A DNA stretch of 64,000 bases from an uncultured Verrucomicrobiota bacterium (GCA_903907995.1 CAIVQH010000057.1:18911-82910); one strand, 5' to 3'. Counted from the first letter of the stretch, positions 36,020-48,901 are shown. Notes: generated by a model not told the origin, from the sequence alone. Numbers and translations: made by a program.

Positions 36020-37195
36020 ATGTCCTCATCACGCAGCTACATCGCCGACCATGTCGCGGGCATCCCGCGCTCGGGCATCCGCGATTTCTTTGAACTCGTG
36101 CAGAACACGACGGGCGTCATCTCGCTCGGCGTGGGCGAGCCCGACTTCGCCACCCCGTGGCACATCCGTGAGGCCGCCATCTACGCCCTGGAGCGCGGGC
36201 GCACGCAGTACACCTCGAACCTCGGCCTGCTGAAGCTGCGGGAGTCCATTTCGCGCAATGTCGCGAAGAACTTCGGCGTCAGCTACGACCCGAAGACGCA
36301 GATCCTCGTCGCGGTCGGTGTCAGTGAGGCACTGGATCTGGCGCTTCGGGCCGTGCTCAACCCCGGCGACGAGGTCATCTACCACGAGCCATGCTACGTG
36401 AGCTACTCGCCCAGCGTCGTGCTCGCGCACGGTGTGCCGGTGGCGGTGTCGTGCAAGGCGGAGGACGGTTTTGCGGTGACGGCCAAGGCGATCGAGGCCG
36501 TCATCACACCGCGCAGCAAGGTGCTGATGCTGAACTTCCCCACCAACCCCACCGGCGGCACGATGACGCGGCCGCAGCTCGAGGAGATCGCGGCGGTGGC
36601 CCGCCGGCATAACCTGCTGGTGCTCACCGACGAGATTTACAGTGAGCTGACCTTCGAGGGCGAACACGTGTCCATCGCCAGCCTGCCGGGAATGGCCGAG
36701 CGCACGATCTTCCTGCACGGCTTCTCCAAGGCGTATGCGATGACGGGCTTCCGCATCGGCTACGCGTGCGGCCCGACGGAACTCATCGAGGCGATGATGA
36801 AGATCCACCAGTACTCGATGCTCTGCGCGAGCATCATCGCCCAGGAGGCGGCCATCGAGGCGCTGGAGCACGGCGAGCCGGCGACGGCGGAGATGCGTGA
36901 GCAGTACAAGCTGCGCCGGAATTTCATCGTGAAGGCGCTGAATGACATGGGGCTGAAGTGTCACCTGCCGCGCGGCTCATTCTACGCGTTTCCCTGCATC
37001 GAGAGCCTGGGGATCCCGGCGAAGGAGTTCGCTCTCGGCCTGCTGCGCGAGGAAAAGGTCGCGTGCGTGCCCGGTGGCGCGTTCGGGGCCAGCGGCGAGA
37101 AGTTCGTGCGCTGCTGCTTCGCGACCGCATTTGACCAGATCCAGATCGCCATGGAGCGGATGGCGCGCCACGTCGCCCGGGTGAAGCGGGGCTGA
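36020..37195 (+). CDS. Class I PLP-dependent aminotransferase
   Basis: 391 residues. The N-terminal GVISLGVGEPDFATPWHI and RGRTQYTSNLGLLKLRE segments and the PLP Lys237 in GFSKAYAMTGFRIGY place it in fold-type I class I/II (aspartate/alanine/MalY-like). NFPTNPTGGTM near residue 175 and the Arg in CCFATAF complete the signature. It probably transfers amino groups between an amino acid and a 2-oxo acid; specificity is not determinable. The ATG at 36020 is chosen because the SRSYIADHVAGIPRSGIRDF start is family-like. Monocistronic. Confidence 0.92.
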   Translation: MSSSRSYIADHVAGIPRSGIRDFFELVQNTTGVISLGVGEPDFATPWHIREAAIYALERGRTQYTSNLGLLKLRESISRNVAKNFGVSYDPKTQILVAVGVSEALDLALRAVLNPGDEVIYHEPCYVSYSPSVVLAHGVPVAVSCKAEDGFAVTAKAIEAVITPRSKVLMLNFPTNPTGGTMTRPQLEEIAAVARRHNLLVLTDEIYSELTFEGEHVSIASLPGMAERTIFLHGFSKAYAMTGFRIGYACGPTELIEAMMKIHQYSMLCASIIAQEAAIEALEHGEPATAEMREQYKLRRNFIVKALNDMGLKCHLPRGSFYAFPCIESLGIPAKEFALGLLREEKVACVPGGAFGASGEKFVRCCFATAFDQIQIAMERMARHVARVKRG

Positions 37196-37280
37196 TCGCC
37201 GGGCCCGAGTGGATGGCACTGCTTTGATCACTTTCATCGTGGCTCGTGGCAGCCTAATCCGAGAGAGAGGCGGCGCGAGT

Positions 37281-37415
37281 GTAGCGCAGATTTGCAATCT
37301 GCCGTATCGCAGGTTTGGAACCTGCACCGGCCACAGGATTGCCCCGGCGCGACCGAGCATTCCACCCCTTGCCGATTGAAAATCGGCGATACAGCAGGTT
37401 GCAAACCTGCGCTAC
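37281..37415. repeat. Four-hairpin palindromic element
   Basis: Outer arms 37281-37302 and 37394-37415 are inverted copies beginning GTAGCGCAG and ending CTGCGCTAC. In order the element contains small hairpins GCAGATTTGCAATCTGC, GCAGGTTTGGAACCTGC, GCCGATTGAAAATCGGC and GCAGGTTGCAAACCTGC. It occupies most of the 374-bp gap before the first GYF_2 gene; nothing else is evident there. The first two hairpins match 25147-25192. Confidence 0.92.
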
Positions 37416-37569
37416 ATCCGCAGCCGCACTGCCGTCCCGCCATCAGCCCGGGCAACCACGGTGTCAAGATGCGCACCCAATCAGCGGTTCGCCGCGTTTT
37501 GGTTTGATATCGACCGCCTGCTTTGGGTACGGATGGCGCGATCCCAGATTCTCATATTCCCCAGTCACC

Positions 37570-38250
37570 ATGAGCGCACCCATCACTTACACGGTTCTGG
37601 CCGCAGACGGTCAGCAATACGGACCCTACCCTGCTGACAACGTTCAGGCGTGGATCAACGAAGGCCGGATCAAGGCCGACCAGCAGATGACCCGAAGCGA
37701 CCTGAAGGAGTGGTTCCGGGCGGGCGACTTTTCCGAGTTCGTCTGGACCAGCGCGCCGGTTCCGCCGCCAGTCGCCCCCGCCCCGCCGGTTTCAGTGCCG
37801 ATGGGTACCGCCGCCTCCGTTGCGCCGGCGGGGAGCAGCCTGGGCCGGAGGGATCTCGAACCCACGAGCGGCATGCGGTCCGCGGCCAGCTGGTTCTACT
37901 GGATTGCCGGTCTCTCGGCCGTAAACTTCATTCTCGCCCTGTCGGGGGCGTCCTTCAGTTTCGCGGTGGGCAGTGCCGCGGTGGATTTTTGTGCGGTCCT
38001 GGCCCGTGACTCCGGGGGATTCAACCCGGTGTATGCGCTGGTGGGCGTTTTGGTGATCGCGCTTTGGGTGCTGCTGGGCGTTCTGGGTGGTCGTGGTTCC
38101 CTGGCCGCCTTCATCGTTGGCCTGATCCTGTTCGCTCTCGACACCCTGCTGGTGATCAAATCGGGATACGTCATCGGCATTGCAATCCACGCCTACATTC
38201 TCTTCCGACTGGGGATCGGCCTGAAGGAGGCCTGGATGCTGAGAAAATGA
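37570..38250 (+). CDS. GYF_2 domain membrane protein
   Basis: 226 residues. An N-terminal GYF_2 domain (about 5-58) has ADGQQYGPYPADNVQAWIN and a DLKEWFRA end. A Pro-rich linker (60-85) and three or four helices (about 113-215) follow. GYF_2 domains probably bind proline-rich or membrane partners in bacteria; the role here is unknown. The ATG at 37570 starts cleanly at the domain. The neighbouring gene also has a GYF_2 domain, suggesting a related function. Confidence 0.8.
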   Translation: MSAPITYTVLAADGQQYGPYPADNVQAWINEGRIKADQQMTRSDLKEWFRAGDFSEFVWTSAPVPPPVAPAPPVSVPMGTAASVAPAGSSLGRRDLEPTSGMRSAASWFYWIAGLSAVNFILALSGASFSFAVGSAAVDFCAVLARDSGGFNPVYALVGVLVIALWVLLGVLGGRGSLAAFIVGLILFALDTLLVIKSGYVIGIAIHAYILFRLGIGLKEAWMLRK

Positions 38251-38316
38251 CGCGGGGATAAGACCGCGAAAACGTTTGCGAAGGGAGCTTTGCGGACCTA
38301 TCCCCCCGTGCTCTCT

Positions 38317-39015
38317 ATGTCGGTGGAATACAAAATCATCGGTGGCGACGGCCACGAATACGGCCCGGTCACGCTCGAGGAAATCCGCCAGTGGTGCGAG
38401 GATGGCCGGGTGGCCCCCGGCACGCTCGTATGGCTCAATGAGGACCGGCGCTGGGTGCCGGCCGGTGCGCGGGATGAGCTGAAGTGGGATCTGCAAAGCC
38501 CGGCCGCTCCCCCGGTGTTGCCGCCCTCACCCGCGGCCGAGGAACTCCAGTCGGCGGGATTCTGGGTACGTTCCGCCGCCTACGTGGTGGATGCGATGAT
38601 GATGGTTTTTCTCGTCTCCATCGTCACGTATCCCTGGCAGGCCGAATTTTCCGAGATCGGGAATGCGGCGCTTGCCCAGCTGAAATCGGCCAACCCGGAC
38701 ATGGCGGTCATTTTCCGTTTCTGGAAGGCGTCGCTGCTGGTCGATCTGCCGGTCAGCTTCGTGTATTTTGTCGGGTTCAACACGCTGCGCGGGGCCACCC
38801 CGGGCAAGCAGATGCTGGGTCTCCGCATCCTGAATGCCGACGGTTCGCGGCTGACCTTCGGGCGGGCGTTCCTGCGCCACTGCGGCGAATGGATCAGCCG
38901 CCTCACGCTGGGAGCCGGCTTCCTGCTGGTGCTGATCACCCCGCAAAAGCAGGCGCTGCATGACCTGCTCGCGCAGACCCGGGTGGTCTTCCGGCCGCAC
39001 CGGTTCGGGCCTTAG
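38317..39015 (+). CDS. GYF_2 and RDD domain membrane protein
   Basis: 232 residues. The N-terminal GYF_2 domain (about 3-57) has GDGHEYGPVTLEEIRQW. After a Pro/Ala linker the RDD family membrane domain (about 85-228) shows SAGFWVRSAAYVVDAMMM, a GATPGKQMLGLRI loop and a LLAQTRVV end. RDD proteins are small multispanning proteins of unclear function, some linked to ion or lipid transport. The ATG at 38317 is chosen over an upstream TTG. It overlaps the convergent gene by 4 bp at the 3' ends. Confidence 0.88.
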   Translation: MSVEYKIIGGDGHEYGPVTLEEIRQWCEDGRVAPGTLVWLNEDRRWVPAGARDELKWDLQSPAAPPVLPPSPAAEELQSAGFWVRSAAYVVDAMMMVFLVSIVTYPWQAEFSEIGNAALAQLKSANPDMAVIFRFWKASLLVDLPVSFVYFVGFNTLRGATPGKQMLGLRILNADGSRLTFGRAFLRHCGEWISRLTLGAGFLLVLITPQKQALHDLLAQTRVVFRPHRFGP

Positions 39016-39422
39016 TCGTCCGTTTCCTCGGAATCATCGGGACCGGTTTCCGGCACCTCGCCGCGTGACTGGGCGACCGCCTCGCGGAGCTGCCGGCGGA
39101 ATTCGTAGCGGTGCTTGGGCGTGATCACAAACTTGCGCCACCACCCTGAACGCCGGTGGACGACGAGCAGCCGCCGGGAATCGTCGAAGGTGTTCCGCCA
39201 GTTTTCCGTGTCCGTCCAGCGCAGCTCCCGGCGCGGCTTGTCGATGCGCTCGATGTCGTTGAAATCGATCCGGCGGACAGTCAGGGATCCCAGCGTGACC
39301 CGCAGGGAGGAGCGGCCGATCTGGTAGCGGAGGCTGCGCCGGAACGACGCCCAGAAAAACACCCCCAGGGCGAGGGTGACGAACGCAATGATTGCCCAGC
39401 TGATAACACCAAGCGCGGCCAT
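39012..39422 (-). CDS. Hypothetical single-pass membrane protein
   Basis: 136 residues. One N-terminal helix (about 5-26), then a charged beta-rich domain resembling a bacterial PH-type fold (SLRVTLGSLTVRRIDFNDIE, LLVVHRRSGWWRKFVITPKH), and an acidic C terminus (DDSEETDD). The family is not certain. It lies near the small PepSY-type gene on the same strand and may function in the envelope. 3' overlap with the RDD gene is 4 bp. Confidence 0.7.
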   Translation of the reverse strand: MAALGVISWAIIAFVTLALGVFFWASFRRSLRYQIGRSSLRVTLGSLTVRRIDFNDIERIDKPRRELRWTDTENWRNTFDDSRRLLVVHRRSGWWRKFVITPKHRYEFRRQLREAVAQSRGEVPETGPDDSEETDD

Positions 39423-39476
39423 GTCGGGCAGCTTAAATCAAAGCGCCGGGCGGCACGCACATAGAAATTTGCGAAC

Positions 39477-39857
39477 TTACATCCGCTGGCCGACCCACAG
39501 GATCAGCAGGGGCACCAGCAGCCCCAGACCCAGCGAGGCCACCACCGGCCACAGGGAGCGGGAGAATTTGAAGGCCAGTACCAGTCCCAGCACCGTCGTG
39601 ACGATCAGCGCAACCGACATCACCACCACGAGCGCGCGGAACAGCTTGGGTGAGCCTTTCTGCCGGATCACCCCGGTTTCCGGGTAGATCTGGTCGGTGT
39701 GCACGACCCGGAGCTTCTGCACGATGGATTCGGCCTCGCTGGGGGACTTCAGGCGGTCGGGGGTGACGGTCTGGTACCAGCCCGTGCCGATGAAGAAGAT
39801 CAGCAGCGGAGCAAAGAAGACCCCAAGGTAAAGGTGGAGCTGGCGGAGACGTTTCAC
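39477..39857 (-). CDS. PepSY-associated transmembrane-like protein
   Basis: 126 residues. An N-terminal helix starting KRLRQLHLYLGVFFAPLLIFF has the H-x-x-L-G-x-x-x-A-P-x-x pattern typical of PepSY-associated membrane proteins, and a C-terminal region has two more helices (about 71-95, 101-122). In longer relatives the family links to iron uptake or flavin-based reduction. Here only the short membrane part is present, so the function is unknown. It is 30 bp downstream of the LysM gene on the same strand. Confidence 0.7.
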   Translation of the reverse strand: MKRLRQLHLYLGVFFAPLLIFFIGTGWYQTVTPDRLKSPSEAESIVQKLRVVHTDQIYPETGVIRQKGSPKLFRALVVVMSVALIVTTVLGLVLAFKFSRSLWPVVASLGLGLLVPLLILWVGQRM

Positions 39858-39887
39858 GATGATTCAAGGGTCGGAACCGGACTGGCC

Positions 39888-40535
39888 TCACTTCACCATC
39901 GGTATTTTCAGCTTCATCCCCACGTACAGCTTCTTGGGGTCCTTCAGCTTCGGATTCGCCTTGAGCACGTGCGCCTGCTTCACCTTGAGGTTATGCTCCT
40001 TGTTGTAGGCGGCGATGATGATGCCGAGCGTTTCGCCCTCGGCCACGGTGTGCTCGTAATATTCTGCGGGAAGTTCGGGACCGTCATCCGCCGTTTTGTC
40101 GGCCGTGGCCTCGGGAGCCGGCCGCTTGGTGGAGGCCTTGGGCGGTTTCGGGTCTTCCACCGACGGCAGCACGACCGGTTTGCTGGCGAGCTTGGCGATC
40201 GATTCCAACTGGTCATGGACGCACTTGCCGTCGGCCACGCGGTGTTTGTCCACCTCCTGGACCTGCTCGACGACCTTCTTCAGCTCGTCGCGCGAGACGT
40301 TGTCCTTGCCGGCGAGCGCGATGTCCGACCGGAGCTTCGCGTTTTCCGCGCGCAGGGCGGAGATCTCGTCATGCAGTTTCTGGAGGTCGGCCTTCATCAG
40401 GTCGCGGCTCTCGGTCAGCGCGAGCAGATCCGATTCGACCCGTTTGAAATCCTCCGCGGTGACCTGCCCCAGGGTGCGGTGAACCGGGGCGACCAGCGCG
40501 AGCGACAGCAGAAATGGCGCGACAAGACGTTTCAT
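39888..40535 (-). CDS. Secreted LysM domain protein with coiled coil
   Basis: 215 residues. A signal peptide (about 1-23) precedes a coiled coil (about 30-100) and a Pro/Lys-rich linker. A C-terminal LysM domain has YYEHTVAEGETLGIIIAAY and ends LYVGMKLKIPMVK. LysM binds peptidoglycan, so this is a cell-wall-associated periplasmic protein, perhaps a structural or localisation factor. The ATG at 40535 fits the signal peptide. It probably forms a small unit with the downstream PepSY-like gene. Confidence 0.85.
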   Translation of the reverse strand: MKRLVAPFLLSLALVAPVHRTLGQVTAEDFKRVESDLLALTESRDLMKADLQKLHDEISALRAENAKLRSDIALAGKDNVSRDELKKVVEQVQEVDKHRVADGKCVHDQLESIAKLASKPVVLPSVEDPKPPKASTKRPAPEATADKTADDGPELPAEYYEHTVAEGETLGIIIAAYNKEHNLKVKQAHVLKANPKLKDPKKLYVGMKLKIPMVK

Positions 40536-40718
40536 GGCGGGCGCAAACTAGGAAGTGCCCGCGTAACCGGCAAGACCCGCTTGTCGTGGGTTGTTCACCA
40601 AAAGAGGATTCCTGTGGAAAACAACATCCGTCCGAGGCGACGCGCCAATTGACCCAAAGATCATGTCAGCCGGAGGTCCGGCGACGCTTGCAAGCATCCT
40701 TGGAAAGAGCTGCCCCGC

Positions 40719-41207
40719 TTACCAGTCGAGCGCGAGGCTGTCGGCCGCGGCCGCGCGTTCCAGTCGCAGATCGGCTTCGGATTGGGGGTCGAACCAGGTA
40801 TCGCAGACGGCCACGCCGGCACCGAGGGCGAGCACCTTGGCCAGAGCTTCCCGCACCAGCATCCAGTGGCGGCGGCGCAATTGCCGTAACGTGACTGCGT
40901 CAGGGAAATTGTTCGCGCAGAGGTAGCGCAGATCGGGCTGCGAAATCGCGCGCTGTTCGAGTTCCTCGGAGCCGTAGATGCCGCGGGCCAGCGCATAGAC
41001 CAGCGTGGTCAGCAATCCGGCAAAACTGAACATGCGGTCTTCCGGGGAAGCCTTGAAATGTGCCGCCGGCAGGGCAACGGACTGGACCGCTTCCAGCGCA
41101 AAATGCGTTAACCGCACAGCCCCATGCCATTCTGCAAGATCGGCCGGCAGGGCGGGGTTTTTGGAAGCAACCGTCACCGAAGGATTTGGTGTTCCGTTCA
41201 TGCCCAT
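40719..41207 (-). CDS. Stand-alone transposase N-terminal-like (DUF772-type) protein
   Basis: 162 residues. Residues about 60-120 (FAGLLTTLVYALARGIYGSE, then DLRYLCANNFPDAVTLRQLR) resemble the N-terminal DUF772 domain of IS5/IS1182 transposases, which has the pattern Y-x-x-G-x-x-S ... RYL-x-x-x-x-P-D-x-x-T-x-x-x-F-R-R. The DDE catalytic domain is missing: the remaining 40 residues show no Asp/Glu catalytic layout. It may be a remnant or a domesticated regulator. It has no inverted repeats beside it that I can see. Monocistronic, divergent from metH. Confidence 0.65.
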   Translation of the reverse strand: MGMNGTPNPSVTVASKNPALPADLAEWHGAVRLTHFALEAVQSVALPAAHFKASPEDRMFSFAGLLTTLVYALARGIYGSEELEQRAISQPDLRYLCANNFPDAVTLRQLRRRHWMLVREALAKVLALGAGVAVCDTWFDPQSEADLRLERAAAADSLALDW

Positions 41208-41280
41208 AGCAGACGCCCCAATTGTTACAGAATGATGGCGGCCGGGTAACGTCTTGGCCGGGATTGGAGCGCCAAATTTA

Positions 41281-41359
41281 ATGACTCATATCAACAAATC
41301 AGGATGGATTGATTTGAGACTTGTTCCGACCGGTCAAACGGCTAGCCTTTGGGCGCAAA
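41281..41359 (+). promoter_or_regulatory. Structured leader upstream of metH
   Basis: A perfect 7-bp hairpin CAAATCA/TGATTTG (41295-41301 with 41310-41316, 8-nt loop) is followed by GACCGGTC (41328-41335) and GGCTAGCC (41340-41347), both self-complementary. The layout just before metH suggests a cis-acting RNA. The sequence vaguely recalls compact pseudoknotted SAM riboswitches but lacks the GCTAAA that I would expect, so I name no class. Confidence 0.35.
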
Positions 41360-45232
<3,873 letters not shown>

Positions 45233-45250
45233 GTGCGCCCATCCTTGGGA

Positions 45251-45479
45251 AGGGCTGAAAGCCCGTTCAAATAATGCCTGGGGTGGAGCGAGCCAGGCGA
45301 GCGCAGCCCCAGGTTACCTGAGCGGAAGAAGTCGAGCGCTGTAAGTGCGTCCGAGAAGTTCGGTAGCACTTGGGTCGGGCCTTCAGCCCTGATACCGAGC
45401 CAGGGGCCCGGTCCCTGGGGCTGCGCTCACTGCGTTCGCTCCACCCCCGGCAGTACTTGGACGCGCTTTCAGCGCTACG
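45251..45479. repeat. 229-bp nested palindromic repeat
   Basis: Inner arms 45277-45313 and 45413-45449 are long inverted copies sharing CTGGGG, GGTGGAGCGA and GCGCAGCCCC. GGGCTGAAAGCCC and GGGCCTTCAGCCC segments and TCGAGCGCT/AGCGCTACGA ends add further pairing. Most of the 328-bp gap between metH and the convergent kinase gene is this element. It does not encode anything I can support. Confidence 0.85.
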
Positions 45480-45560
45480 ACCGGAGGCTTTCCGGACATG
45501 GCCACCCGTCCTCCTGTCATGCGTCGCACCGGATCCGAGTTTGGGTGGAGCGTGGGTCTG

Positions 45561-48500
45561 TCAACGGCCCCCGGCCGGCCAAGCCAGCCCCAGCCGGGAC
45601 AGTTCCTTCTGCAAAGCGGCCGGATCAAAGATGTCAATCCGTCCGTCGCGCCACAGGATGCCGAAGCCGTGTCCGTCCGGCAGAAAGCGGACCGACGAGG
45701 CCAGGCCGCATGATTGCGGCGATTCGAACACGGCGGTCTCGGCCCCATTGGAGCCAGAAACCAGATGGACCTGGGCATCCCGGGCAACGAGCGCCTGCGT
45801 GCCGTCGGCATTGAGAATGAAGGTCGAGATATTGCCGCCGAGGGCGCCGGTCAGGGTGGCGCGTGGGGTCCACGTGGTGGTGTCCCAGAGGATGCTCTGC
45901 TCCTGGTTGTTCGAGGTCATCGCGGTATGCCCATCCGCACTCCAGGCCGCTTCGCCAAAGGCCTGCGCCGGGAGGTCCTTCACAACGCTGCCATCCGCCA
46001 CGCGGTAAACTCGGAGGTGCTGTTGCGAAAGGTGCGGCTCAGTGCCGCAGCAGTTGACCAGCACCTCGTCGCCGGAAGGGCTGAGGGCGGCGGAGTAGGC
46101 CCCGGGCACGGTCCAGCGGCCCAGCGTCCGCGTTCCGTTGGGCGTGACCTCCACCACCTTCACCACTTCCGTCCAGGGAGAAACGAACACGAACCGCCGT
46201 CCGTCCGGGGAATGATCCGTCATGATCAGGCGCAGTTCGGAGTCCAGCAGCTCGGGCGTGCCGAGGCCGGGCTGGCCGGCCGCATCGCGGTGGATGGCGT
46301 GGCGCCAGAGACCGGTCCGATCCGAGCCCCGGATCACCGACTGCCCCCCGTCGGCGAAAGCGGTCGTCGTGTTGATGACTCCGTGGGCGTCCGGATCATC
46401 GAACTCCGCCAGGGTATGACCGCTGACGAGATCGCGCAGCACGGTGTAACGGCCATGACCGGAGATTGCCCAGCGACCGTCGGGGCTGAAGTCGAGACAG
46501 CAGTTGTTGAACGCCTGCTCGTAGCCGCTGGGGGCCGGCGGCGGGAGGATTCGCAGACCCGCCGGCAGGTCGAGCTGCCACCGCGTGGCGACACTGGCGA
46601 CCGAGGTGGTGATCAGGGTCAGGCTGTCCGGGGTCACGGCGACCGGGCTCGGACCGAAGCCCTCGATCACCAGCTCTTCGCGTCCCAGCGCCAGGCTGAC
46701 CAGGTGCAGGGTGGTGCCGCGGCCACGCATGGCGACGAGGGAATCCTGTCCGAGAAAGGCGGTTTCGCTCGGATCCCGGGTCGGCGAGTTGAACCGGGTG
46801 AGGAGGCGTCCGTGGCTGAGGTCGTAGGCCTCGATCGAGTTGTCCCCCAGACTCACCACCAGCACCTGACCGTCGCTGGACCAGGCCAGCGAGTCGGGTG
46901 CGTTGCCCAGGGTCAGGTGGTGACGAACGGCGAGACCGGGCACGTCGAGCACATAGGCGTCCCGGATGCCGAAGTCGGAGATGCGGGCGGCCGCGAGCTG
47001 GAGGCCGGTGGGGGAGAAACGCACCCGCGAAAACGTCTCGCCGCCCTCCCAGCGGGCCACTTCTGCCCCGTCCTTGACCCGATGCAGGGAGATGCCATGC
47101 CCCGGCAATCCCAGCGCCAGCAGGCTGCCATCCGGGCTGAAGTCGTAGTCATCGTTGAACGGCTCCGTGTGATCCCGCCCACCTGGTGCCGGCCGGTCGC
47201 GCAGCGTTAGGAACGGCCGGTCCTCGCCGATCCGCCAGACCCGCAGCGTGTCGTCGAGGAATCTTTCCATGGCCAGTGAACCATCTGCGCTGAGACGGAG
47301 GGCCCCAACCGCGTTGGTGCCCGGGTTGACCAGCTCGGCGAAGGAATTGGTCTGCCCCCACCTCCGGAAGCTCGTCGGCCCGCGCCCGGTGCCGGTGGCA
47401 TCGCGCGCCTCGAATCCGGCCACCCGCCCGGCCTGGTCGATGGTTACCTCACCGGGTACCCCGGGCGCGACGTTCCGATGGCCGACCGGATGGATGTCGA
47501 TCAGCTGCAGGGCGGCCACGGCCTCGGCTTCGATGTCCGCTCCGGGACGGATGCGCGCGGCTTCGGTCAAGGCCGCCAGCGCCTCCGCACGACGCCCCGG
47601 CTGGGTGGTGCGCCGGACGGCCCGGGCCTCGGCTACCCGGGCGGCACGGAGGCGTTCGCGGGATTCGGCTTCGGCCTGTTGCGTCCGGCGAAGCGCCCGC
47701 TGAATCAGGCCGGCGGCCAGGGTCGAGCCGATCGCCAGGGCGGTGACCAGCACCCAGACCGTGGCCAGCGCCGGACGCCGCTTGCACCAGCGCAGGAACC
47801 GGTCAGGAGGGGAGAGCGGTCGGGCGACGATCGGCTCGCCGTCGAGGAAGCGCCGGAGATCCTCGGCCAAAGCCTGGGCGCTGCCGTAACGGCGGGCCGG
47901 ATCACGTTCCAGGCATTTGAGCACCACCGTTTCGAGATCGCGCGGCACCGCCGGAGCCAGCAGGCGGGGGGAGGGTGGCTCCGAATTTTCGACCAACGCG
48001 GCCAACGCGCCGGGAGTTGCCCCGGCGAAGGGCGTCCGTCCCGTGAGCAGCTCAAACAGCACCACGCCGAGCGCGTAGATGTCACTCGCCACCGAGAGGG
48101 CGGCGCTCCCCTTTTGCAGCGCCTCCGGCGCGAGATAGTGCGGGGTGCCCAGAACTCCCGAGACGGCCGTGAGATCGCCCCCGGCTTCGAGCTGCGTCGC
48201 GAGCCCGAAATCGGCGAGCTTCGGTTCATCCCCGTCGAGGAGGATGTTCGAGGGCTTGAGGTCGCGGTGCAGCACGCCTTCGGCGTGGGCGTGGGCCAGG
48301 GCGAGCGCCACCTTGCGGAGCAGGGAGGCGGCTTCCCAAGGGGCAAAGGGCCGCCCGCGGAGTCGTCGCGCCAGATCGCCCCCCTCGATGTAGTCCATCG
48401 AGAAGTAGAGCTGGCCGTCGGCGCGGCCGAAATCATGCACCGCGACCAGGTTGGGATGCCGCAGACGGGCGGCGGTCTGGGCTTCGCGGAGGAAGCGCAG

Positions 48501-48836
48501 CTCGAAATCGGCATTGCGGCTGGCATCGCCCATGACCTTGAGCGCCACGATCCGGCCCAGACCGATCTGCCGCGCCGCATATACCCGGCCCATGCCGCCC
48601 CGACCGAGCTCTTCCAGAATCTCGTACGGGCCAAGCCGTTCGGGCAGCGTATCGTTCCCGGAGGCCGGCAAGGGCGGTGCCGTGGAAGATAATTGGTCGC
48701 CGCTGTCACCACCGAGCAGGCGGGCGCTGGCACAGCGCAGGCAGACGCCCTCGCTCCAATAGGGCGAGTTGACCGAACTGCCGCACTGCGAACAGCCAGG
48801 CGGCGGGGTTAGGGGGGCGGGAGCCGGGGCATCCAT
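45561..48836 (-). CDS. Ser/Thr protein kinase with zinc ribbon and WD40 repeats
   Basis: 1091 residues. An N-terminal zinc-ribbon-like part has CSQC (15-18) and CLRC (32-35). The kinase domain (about 71-340) is canonical: GRGGMGRVY, Lys100 (VALKVM), HRDLKPSN (190-197), DFG (209-211), APE (236-238). A transmembrane helix lies near 355-380, and the C-terminal two thirds are WD40/propeller repeats. It is an active-looking membrane kinase. It lies 65 bp downstream of the sigma gene on the same strand, forming the second kinase-sigma pair of the window. Confidence 0.93.
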   Translation of the reverse strand: MDAPAPAPLTPPPGCSQCGSSVNSPYWSEGVCLRCASARLLGGDSGDQLSSTAPPLPASGNDTLPERLGPYEILEELGRGGMGRVYAARQIGLGRIVALKVMGDASRNADFELRFLREAQTAARLRHPNLVAVHDFGRADGQLYFSMDYIEGGDLARRLRGRPFAPWEAASLLRKVALALAHAHAEGVLHRDLKPSNILLDGDEPKLADFGLATQLEAGGDLTAVSGVLGTPHYLAPEALQKGSAALSVASDIYALGVVLFELLTGRTPFAGATPGALAALVENSEPPSPRLLAPAVPRDLETVVLKCLERDPARRYGSAQALAEDLRRFLDGEPIVARPLSPPDRFLRWCKRRPALATVWVLVTALAIGSTLAAGLIQRALRRTQQAEAESRERLRAARVAEARAVRRTTQPGRRAEALAALTEAARIRPGADIEAEAVAALQLIDIHPVGHRNVAPGVPGEVTIDQAGRVAGFEARDATGTGRGPTSFRRWGQTNSFAELVNPGTNAVGALRLSADGSLAMERFLDDTLRVWRIGEDRPFLTLRDRPAPGGRDHTEPFNDDYDFSPDGSLLALGLPGHGISLHRVKDGAEVARWEGGETFSRVRFSPTGLQLAAARISDFGIRDAYVLDVPGLAVRHHLTLGNAPDSLAWSSDGQVLVVSLGDNSIEAYDLSHGRLLTRFNSPTRDPSETAFLGQDSLVAMRGRGTTLHLVSLALGREELVIEGFGPSPVAVTPDSLTLITTSVASVATRWQLDLPAGLRILPPPAPSGYEQAFNNCCLDFSPDGRWAISGHGRYTVLRDLVSGHTLAEFDDPDAHGVINTTTAFADGGQSVIRGSDRTGLWRHAIHRDAAGQPGLGTPELLDSELRLIMTDHSPDGRRFVFVSPWTEVVKVVEVTPNGTRTLGRWTVPGAYSAALSPSGDEVLVNCCGTEPHLSQQHLRVYRVADGSVVKDLPAQAFGEAAWSADGHTAMTSNNQEQSILWDTTTWTPRATLTGALGGNISTFILNADGTQALVARDAQVHLVSGSNGAETAVFESPQSCGLASSVRFLPDGHGFGILWRDGRIDIFDPAALQKELSRLGLAWPAGGR

Positions 48837-48901
48837 GACGCGCTTTGATCGGGGATTGCGGAATTGGCCCGCGAGAATTTCACAGTACGTCGGCCGTCGC
48901 T

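Noticed and set aside
37281..37415. Possible tRNA or known structured RNA.
   Set aside because: The hairpin order has no anticodon or acceptor arrangement; the same hairpins recur elsewhere as a repeat.
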